The notes below the pieces were generated by a model. That model saw nothing but the letters and a program-made list of their open reading frames with translations. It was not told the origin of the DNA and searched no databases. A DNA stretch of 64,000 nt, from contig NC_037257.1 in NCBI RefSeq assembly GCF_000002425.4, forward strand, positions 17,488,206 to 17,552,205. Direction: 5' to 3'. This DNA comes from Physcomitrium patens (Eukaryota > Streptophyta > Bryopsida > Funariales > Funariaceae). Below, one piece after another: positions 55,806-64,000 of the stretch. The translations under genes were made by a program, and so were the position numbers. Position 1 is the first letter of the stretch. Each line of letters begins with the position of its first letter.

Positions 55806-57020
55806 CACATTATCATAATGAACTTAATTTAAATGCATCAAAGTTTTTTGGAGTAAAATTAACTTTATTTATAGGAAAGAAGGAATATAATGCTAATATA
55901 TTTATAAATTAGAATGAGATTTAGAATAGAAGATTGTTGGCTTAAATGGATTATTTAAGCTTTGAAAGTATTATCTTTTAAGGTAGATATCCGACTCTAT
56001 AGTAATTAAAGGTGGATATTGGAAGAAGATTATGATAGGAATTTTGGTATTAAGTGGGATTTTTTATGTTCTTTTTATTTAGATAGGAGTATGTTAGAAG
56101 GAGACCATTATAATTTGAAATAGAAAGTTTCAAAATTGGTATGGATTTTTCAATGTCACTTCCTAATTTTTTATTTTTTTATATTAAGATTTAGAAGAAA
56201 ACTAGATCTTGTTGTTAATTTTTCAACAAGTTTTAGCATATAAGAAGAAGAGTTGTGATGAGAGAAATTCATGCAAATTTATGGGATGGAGGTTATTGGA
56301 ATTTTTGGGCAATGGAATTTAAAATTGGTTTGGAATTTTTTATGCCATTTACTAGATATTTTTTCATTTTTTTTTATATATTTTAATTAAAATTAGATTT
56401 CATTGTTAGATTTCCAACAAGCTTTAGTATAAAAAAAGAAGAGCTATGACAAGAAAGATCCATACAAGTTTGTTAGAGGAGGATCATCGGAGTTTTTGGG
56501 TTGCAAAATTCAAGACCAATTTAGAATATTCTATGCCATTTCTTACATTTTTATCTTTTTGTTTTCAAATTTTTGAAAAGAATAGCATCTTATTGTTAGA
56601 TTTTTAATGAGATTTACTACACAAGAAGAAGAGTTGTGACAAGAGAGATCCAAGTTAATTTGTAGAAAGAGATTTTGATAGCAACAGCTATAGCAAGCAG
56701 CTAACTTTTCTTCAAAATTTTGTTATTTGACTTTGAAAATTTGAAGTTTATAATTAAAGTTAAGCTCAATGAGCTAAACTTTTTTTAGATTGGATTAGTA
56801 ATAAATGAATTCTAGATATTTTAGTCAAAAGAAATTTGAGTTTAAGATTAAAGTTAGAAGTTGGGTGCATCTTGGCACAAGAAAGAAATTAATTTAAATT
56901 TTTTACTCAATCTTTGAACTACCTTTTTATATTTAAGTTCACTTGGGTAACATTCTACTTCTTACAATCCACTTGCAATCAAGGATCTCATGTTCTTCTA
57001 AAAAAAGCTTATCTTTTGAC
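55806..57020. repeat. Block inserted in the E2 LTR, with a 190-bp tandem repeat
   Basis: This 1.2-kb block is absent from the E2 3' LTR. Inside it, about 56110-56680, three diverged units of 190-191 bp are anchored by gaagaagagttgtgatgag (56251 phase), gaagagctatgacaag (56442) and gaagaagagttgtgacaag (56632). Each unit also holds a 'tttttcaacaagttttag'-type segment and a 'ggaatttttgg' segment. No coding capacity seen. The origin of the block is unknown. Confidence 0.65.
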
Positions 57021-57230
57021 AATATAGCTAACTTGTAGACCAAGTATTTAATCTATCAATTAACTATAAATACATGTAAAGTCAAAAGAGTGTCTTTGAA
57101 GCTTCTAAAAAGCTTTTTTAAAAGATATGATAAAATTAATTTACTATTGCCTACTTCTATTTAAATATATAGTTAATTATTAAAATAAAAATTATATATA
57201 TATGATAAATATATATATAAATATTAGCTT

Positions 57231-57879
57231 GTATTATAAATTTTTAATATCCAATAATAAAAAATCTTTTTTAAAGTAATTTTTTATGAATTCTAGCCAC
57301 TTCTTAAGCTAATGTAAAGCATAAAAATTATAAAATATTATTTAAATTTTAAAAGATTTTTTTTTAGTACTTAATTTTTACTTAAATAATAGAAATAATT
57401 TTCTTATAATAAGAAAGAGACTATATAATGTGCAATGCATTTGAATTTATTATGTGGCATGTTAAATAGAAATATTTTTAAAAAAAATAAAATTTTAAGA
57501 TAGAATATAGTCAATCTAATTTAAAAGATAATAAATATATTTAATATAAATTATCATCTAAAATAGATAGATGTAGATGCTAAGAATATATGCAAGATAA
57601 TGCACTTATGATATTATTAGATTTATCTTAAAGTTATTTTTTAATACATCAAATTTAACAACTTTACATATTTTTTTTATTGATATTGATAGCATTATGA
57701 AACTTATTGATGTATAAAGTTTGGTAAACTCCATTTTGATAAATAGGCATTCTAATGGTCTTTTGGATATTAATAAGAAATGTGCTACTTTAGATAATTA
57801 ATAGCATAAGCAATATAAGATGTGGGAGAGATTAAAGCATATTGTAATAGATAGCTATATTCATTAGTATATTTATTTA
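57231..57879. other. AT-rich stretch without a gene
   Basis: Very AT-rich sequence with no open frame or element recognised between two E-type LTR fragments. Confidence 0.6.
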
Positions 57880-58165
57880 GATAAGTAGAACTAAATAGAA
57901 GTAAATAGAATTAGATAAATTATTGATATCTTCTTAGAAAGCTTCTTAAAAGCTTTATGAACTTTATACATGTTTATAAGTAATTGATAGATTAATAACT
58001 TAGCCAATTAGTTGGCCACATGTTATACACTTAGCTACTTGTATTATAAATTAGTCATGTAGAATATACGTTAAAAAAATTTCCTACAAAACAGATAAGT
58101 GTCCCACAAGTTAAACATATGTCATATGGCTTATAAGACATTGCCACATACTTCTTAAGAGTGAA
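57880..58165 (+). repeat. Inverted E-type LTR fragment
   Basis: The reverse complement of this stretch matches the E2 LTR ('cttaaaagcttta', 'ttataagtaattgatagatt', 'cacatgtt'), so it is an LTR of the same family in the opposite direction. No internal region is attached. Confidence 0.6.
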
Positions 58166-60186
58166 GTCTTCATCACTCTTGTTAAAGTCTTTTTTATAAT
58201 ACATCTTTATTCAAGGCTTTCTAGTCTTTTTGTATTTAGCAATAATCATTATAGTTTCAGCTTCATATCTATTTTTTAATTATCTATTCTTTTTTCAATA
58301 ATATAAGAGCATATTGTTATTTTTAAAATATTATTATAATTCATGTTCCTAATACAAGTTGTGTTTAGATAGAATAAATTTTTAATTGTCTTAAAAATAA
58401 GAAAAAAAATATTATTATATAATATATTATTTAAAAATATAATTATGATCTTAAAATAATTAAAAGAATGCATTATTGTATTATGTAAAGATTAGGATGG
58501 AAATGCATTGAGTATCTAGTTGTGAAAGGATTTGATTTTATCTTATAGTTGGATTTAAAATCCAAAAAAATAATACATAAGGTGTTTAAAAATATTTTCT
58601 TGGAAATCTTGAAAAATAATATGATCACTCTCTATTCAACTTCAAATAAACCTCAAACAATTGTAAATAAAATGTATTTTTTATGATTTTGAAAAATCCT
58701 TAAAAAAAACTTAAATTATCTTCAAAGAAATTTATTTTAAAAATTATAAAAAAAAATTATAAGAAATTATAAAGAAATTCTAATAAAATTCTAATAGAAT
58801 ATTAGTTGAATCCTAATTTAATTTTGATATGATTCTTTAAAAATCCTTAAAATACTTAAAATCCTAACAAAATCTCAAGTAAATTCTAATAATTTTTTAA
58901 TAAATTTTATATCAAATTTTAAACCTCAATAAATATTATATTAACTAATGATCTTGAATCAAATTTTATATATATATAATAAATATAATAAAATAATTAA
59001 GAAAATCAAACCTTTTAATTGAAAAAAAAAAATGCTTCTAATCTATTTGAATATTGGCTTTTATTTTCTCTAATTTCAATATTAACCTTTTAACATACAT
59101 ATCTCCTAATTAAACCATTAACTTTTTAAAAAAGTTGCATGAATATTAGAAACTAAGTCAAAAATTAGCATACATTAAAAAAATCCAATTAAATCAACAA
59201 ACTATTGATAATTGTAGAAACTCTCATCAATCTTCAAATTTTAATTTTTAAGATTCTAATTCACATGAATTTTAATTAATTTTGATTTAATTGTCTATTT
59301 AAGCTTAATTTGATAATATAAATCTAGAAAAAATATTTTTATAAACCAAAAAATAATTATTATATAGATATTTTATCAAATTTACTTAATTCACTTAAAT
59401 GAAAAATAATAATTAATATAAAATAACATCAACCAAAATAACTTTTATTTTATAAAGCTCTCAAAAAATCATTATGCATTCAAATTCTTTAAACAAATGA
59501 TCATAAAAAAACTTATCAAGTTTATTTTTAAACCATATTCTTTTATCAAAAAAAGAAATCCTACATTTGTGATAGGTATATGATTTTTTGCCTCAAGATT
59601 TAATTTTAACTATGGTTCATAACCAACTGTCTTTACGTATCAATCTATAGTTTTTTTAGATATTTTCTATTAAAAGATATTCTTTATTTTTATCTAAATA
59701 TTTCTAAAATATCATTTTACTAATCTAATTTTTTTTTAATTTCTTATTACAAAATAAAGAAGAATTCTTTTTATCAAAATATATTATTAATACTAAATTA
59801 CTTTTATTTCTTTTCAAACTTTTATCTATATTTTTAAAATAATTTATTAATATATTTTAAAATAATTTATTTTTTAATATAATACTTTATTTTATTTTCA
59901 TCCAAAAGTTGTATTATATTACAATTATCTGAGTGGGCAAAAGATGCTAAAAGACTTTTTAATGAATTAATGGCATTAAAATCTAGAGTTTATTGGCGCA
60001 TAGTAATTTTGGACTTATAGATGCAAGTAAAAGTGAGTAGGTAGCTATTAACATTACTTGATGCAATATTGTAGTCAATCATTTGTAAAGTTTTCTTAAT
60101 TCAAGTTAGGATTATTGTAGTTAAAGTTTAAAGCATGGTTATTAGAGAATAGCTTTAGATAGTATACTAACCAAAAGAATATTTTA

Positions 60187-60231
<45 letters not shown>

Positions 60232-60660
60232 GAAATATATAACTAAAGAAAATTAGGCATAAAGACTTATTACCTATAGTTTGGATTTACATTTTTCTTA
60301 AATAATCCTATTGTCTAAATTTTGGTACTTTAAATGTAAATTAATACACAATTTAACAATTTAGAATTTCAATTAAATACTATTTTGAGTATGATAGGCT
60401 TATTTATTATCTTCAAATATTGCTTGATTATTATATTTTTCATTAAATGTCACTCTACAAACAATAAAATTAATCAATCTTTTAGACTAACAAATTATTG
60501 TTCTAGTGCAAAATGTCAACATTTTTTTTTCAACAAATCTTTTAATGATTTCAAATTTTTATAGCTAATTTATCTATTTTTTATCATTTTAATATCAAGT
60601 TTCATAATACAATAAATTTTGCAAAGAATCAAATTTCTAAAACTTCTAATGAGACTCATT
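58166..60660. other. AT-rich intergenic DNA, no gene seen
   Basis: About 2.5 kb with no recognisable domain, no long frame and no clear element. Contains an AT dinucleotide run at 60191-60228. Confidence 0.6.
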
Positions 60661-61130
60661 AGAAGATCTTCTTATAGGATTGCATTAAATGAATTGAGAA
60701 TTTTTTTTATTGCCTATGCTCCTTTGGATACTATAGAAAGCTAGGTTGTATCATTAAAGGAGTCATATCTTCTATGTAAATGTCTTGTATTCCTCCAACT
60801 ACAATGCCTTTGGTGATGTTGGCATACAATGTGTTGTGATGTTTGTGCTTCATTAAAACCTAATGGTTCAAAGGTAAAACCATGGGGGGGGGGATCAGCT
60901 AGTAAATATGAAAATATGTTTCTATTTGATAGTATATCAAACACCCAAGGCTTTGATCATCCTCAAAACAAGCTTCAAACCAATTACCATGCTCGTCTAG
61001 TGTATTCCATTTGACCAAAACCACAATTCCAACAATGAACTAATATGATACAACTATTTTTTGCCTCTTTTCTTTTTCTTTTACTTTGTTACACTTTCTT
61101 ATTAGTTCAAATGCATTATACATGAGTATT
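60661..61130. other. Possible decayed exon or unknown low-copy sequence
   Basis: A plus-strand frame at 60829-61014 (61 residues, ending YHARLVYSI) follows a stop three codons upstream and includes a run of ten G (60884-60893). An overlapping minus frame is open as well. I recognise neither. Nothing shows a promoter or a credible splice pair. Confidence 0.25.
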
Positions 61131-62400
61131 AATTGGTTTTGGGGTGGCAAGATCCAAAAAGTCCTCAAATCTGTTTGAGCAGTCCAGTCCATATCAGAGT
61201 GGCCATTAACACATGTGGCAAGTTATGGTTGCTGATGCAGCGGGCCAGTGATGATTTGATTTCAGACAACCAACACATGCACATTTCTCGTGCTGCTCAT
61301 TACTCCCCCCTTCCACACGCAGAGGCAGGCATCAGAAAACACCTGGGAAACAGGAGCTTGACAGACCCACAACACTGAACTAACAAGAGGATGGACAATA
61401 AATAAATGTGACAAATATAATAAAATACACTCACAATGGAGGCAAAAGCTCAGGTAGAATCTTACTCAAAAACCTGGCACCAACTAGAGACAAACGTGGC
61501 AGAGCCTTGCCCTGCCATAAAGCCTGCGGGCTGTGCTCTGCTACCTCTTCAGCATCATAGCTCTCCTAATTCTTCTACTTCTTCTTCTACTTCTTCTTGT
61601 AATTGTTATTACTAGTATTATTATTATACTATTATTATGGCTTTCATACAAGCACAATATCAAGGCAAGTTAGGGATGTAGACATATCTGATTTTGTGAT
61701 CAGAAGGGTCCAGATCCGCCTTGACAAGAGTGGTGTACATACTACCACTGAGCTTATTAAATCCAGCCTTCCTTCTCTCCTCCAGAGAAGGCAAGTGGGG
61801 AAATCTGCAGCCTGGTCAGACTCTCCTCCATGTGGGTCAGCATGTATCACTCCTCTCAGTCACACTCTGCTTCAAAACGACAAAATATAATTAAAAAAAG
61901 GAAACTAAAAGGAATGGGAACTAAAATAAACCAAAAAACTTACCCCAGTGATCCTCCATACCTCCCCCCATACCTCCCTCGTTGTACCGACCCACCCATC
62001 AACCCATTTACCAATCCATTTACCAACCCATTTACCAATCCATTTACCAACCCACCCATTTACCAGGTAAGAAAAAAAAACATTTTCTTCCAGTGTGAGT
62101 GGCCCTGTCTTCTAACTGCACTTCTAAATGCCTCTGCATTGCTTTACTTTTGACCGAGGATTCCAGCGTGCGTTTGTTACCCAATTGTTTTGTTGGTGTT
62201 CTAACACTAGGGAGCATCAAACAAGGTGAGCTGATCGGTGAATGTTTCTCTTCTCTTTTTTTTTCTTTAAAAAAAAGGAGGTTAGTGATGCATGGTTATT
62301 ATGAATTCTACAAGAGAGTACTATTTGTTGGGGGAGAAGGTGGAAGAAAGTGCACAATCTGTGGAAAATATTAATGGAGGCGCATTGAGTTATGTGAAGT
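61131..62400. other. GC-richer, low-copy-looking island without a clear gene
   Basis: The composition shifts to mixed sequence with CpG, unlike the AT-rich flanks, and no retroelement similarity is seen. Frames of 60-107 residues on both strands (for example 61133-61378, 61830-62153 plus) are short, overlap one another and have no motif. It includes a CTT/TAT-rich pyrimidine stretch (61570-61640) and a 12-bp minisatellite (61992-62066). It could be a gene-flanking region. Confidence 0.4.
61992..62066. repeat. 12-bp minisatellite
   Basis: Five to six units alternating ccatttaccaat and cccatttaccaa, bounded by cccacccat on both sides. Confidence 0.9.
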
Positions 62401-63257
62401 TTTTCTTCCAATTTTGTTCTAATTTCAAAATTAGTAAGCGGTGAAACAATTATTTTAGTGAAATGAAATCTATTTCCACCAATAACATCAATTACTTAAT
62501 CACTATTTTCATATTAGTCCACAATTATTTTATTATTTTGTTATTTATTTTTTTTGGAGAGGTTTTCTAAATTATATTTTATATGTTTATTCTATTGTGT
62601 TGATTGCAAGAATGATGACGAAAATGATATAATGAGTCCTATATGCTATATGCAAGATAAATCATCTCCTCAATACTTTTAAATTAATTAATCCTAATGC
62701 TAATAAATTTTGCATTTAAAAATATAATTTAATTAATATATGATTATGTTTGTCAAATCATATGTTTTGATAGTGGTCTACCATATCACACACACACACA
62801 CACACATATATATATGTATATATATATATATATATATATGTTAGTGACCAAACATATCTCAAAATAAAGGCGTTTATGTTTTTTATTTTATTCTCAGTAT
62901 AGGAACCAACCATCTAAGAAAGTCAAATAAAGAACCTAATTTTCTTATTCTTCTTCTTCATGTTATTATTAATAATGTGATGAGTGAAACAGCTCCCTCA
63001 TCATCATGGAGTTCATTTACTCCCCATTATTCTGCACAGAATGTGCGACTGAGGCTTTTAGCATTTATACATGGAAAGCAGTCTTATCAACAATCAATAT
63101 CAATCCATCAAACATACAGAAAACCTGACAAATTGTTACAACATTTTTGAACTCTCGTTTATTTATAGAAAGTCAATCAAGTTATTTTATTGAAAAAAAA
63201 ACTCTTCTGTAATTCATGGATTGAACTTCCTGAATTATCAAAAAGATATGAGACTTA

Positions 63258-63296
<39 letters not shown>

Positions 63297-63473
63297 GTTA
63301 GTTCTACAAAGATCTGTGTGCTTGCTACAAACTTAAAGTAACAACTTGGAGATTGGGAGAGGCTATTGGCTCAAATACTATGAAACATCTTGTCTTCATG
63401 ATCTTCTTCTTCTTCCATCCAGTGTAGAAGCTCCTAGAAGCACCCACATGATAAGACGGTAAAGATAGAGCAT

Positions 63474-63508
<35 letters not shown>

Positions 63509-64000
63509 CAGATTCCAGAACATACTTTTTTCTGTTTTTTTTTTGAAAGAGTTTAATTTAATTTAATTTTTAAAAAATGGGGGGAGGGGGCAGAATGGAG
63601 GGATAAAACCTTTATTAAAAGACAAAAACAAAAACAAAAAATCCTCATCTTTTTGGTTTTTTCTTTGTTTTGTATCACTTGTCTTTCTGACAATTCTCAG
63701 GAATCAAATGTTCAGGACTGGAAAAGGGTTCGCAGACTGAGGATTGTTGATCACTTAAAAAAAACATCCATGCACAATCTAACAAAATAAAGTAAGAAAA
63801 AGCACAAGAAAAAGAACAAAATTGTTCATGCCCTAACAGCAAACATAGGCAATATGGTGCTTGTTTACAAAGTAATGTTTATCCTCATTCTAACCAACAC
63901 TCCTCCAATTCTATGCAACTTTTTATTGCCATTTTATTGTCCTCCATCCAACTCCCACTCTCAATGCACACTTTTTAAAGCTTTTTGTTTATCACACTAT
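62401..64000. other. AT-rich DNA with microsatellites, no gene seen
   Basis: Simple repeats: CA then TA at 62786-62839, TA at 63263-63294, AT at 63475-63504. No open frame of interest and no element recognised to the window end. Confidence 0.7.

Larger units (their letters stand above)
44765..57230 (-). mobile_element. E2: decayed chromovirus-like Ty3 element, interrupted by D
   Basis: Minus-strand element with LTRs at about 44765-45084 and at 49550-49604 plus 55707-55806 plus 57020-57230 (split by D and by a roughly 1.2-kb block). Internal order: integrase core relic (45240-45800), RNase H/reverse transcriptase (45800-47400), protease (47480-47990), zinc knuckle (48110-48240), gag (48250-49123). 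The 3' end of integrase and the chromodomain are missing between 45085 and 45240, an internal deletion. Same family as E1 and older than A and D. Confidence 0.75.

Noticed and set aside
60829..61014. Host gene exon
   Set aside because: Short, includes a run of ten G, stop three codons upstream, no credible splice sites and no recognisable domain.
61992..62066. CRISPR-like repeat array
   Set aside because: Units of 12 bp are directly adjacent with no spacers, in eukaryotic DNA; a plain minisatellite.
1..64000. tRNA, rRNA or organelle insertions
   Set aside because: No cloverleaf with A and B boxes and no rRNA or organelle coding motif was noticed on reading; a covariance-model search was not possible.

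Overview
This window looks like nuclear DNA of a land plant with a large, repeat-swollen genome. The evidence is AT-rich intergenic DNA, a plant-type Ty1/copia element, deep nesting of LTR retrotransposons, and coding decay dominated by C-to-T and G-to-A changes, as expected of methylated silenced repeats. I see no convincing host gene. About 55 of the 64 kb is retrotransposon. Two Ty3/gypsy lineages present here remind me more of fungal elements than of the common seed-plant lineages. A fern, lycophyte or gymnosperm is therefore possible, but that is only a guess.

Layout by my labels. E1 (1-2822, minus) is a very old chromovirus-like relic cut by the window edge. A (5512-44760, minus) is a roughly 6.0 kb chromodomain Ty3 element once its insertions are removed. 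Its gag is split by B (10653-43897, plus), a roughly 9.9 kb Ty3 element of an unusual lineage. B was hit three times: by I1 (10806-19361, plus) in its 5' LTR, by I2 (26855-35532, minus) at the end of its pol, and by a Ty1/copia element C1 (36073-42198, minus) in its 3' LTR. C1's own 5' LTR holds a solo LTR, S (40997-42090), of the I1 family. Next comes E2 (about 44765-57230, minus), an old relative of E1, whose 5' LTR was hit by D (49605-55706, plus), a chromodomain element related to A. From about 57 kb the DNA is AT-rich with LTR fragments. From about 61.1 to 62.4 kb it is richer in G and C and looks low-copy.

I1, I2 and B form one family. All share TGTCG/CGACA-type LTR ends and 4-bp target duplications, and a protease with D-H-G in place of D-[ST]-G. 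All also share a reverse transcriptase F-L-D-D box, pol in the -1 frame relative to gag-protease, and no chromodomain. I1 is the youngest: its LTRs differ at about four places and its 1172-residue pol is intact, but its gag has two stop codons. I2 is intermediate. B is oldest and carries a double zinc-knuckle reading frame inside both LTRs, which is very unusual.

A and D form a second family. Their LTRs carry clustered perfect heat-shock elements. The bases just after the 5' LTR can pair with the predicted RNA 5' end, as in self-priming Tf1-type elements. Their leaders hold two copies of a small hairpin. A conserved reading frame lies between the chromodomain and the 3' LTR. In A the 5' LTR and leader are inverted in place. 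Together the window reads as a dated sequence of insertions, with at least four levels of nesting.
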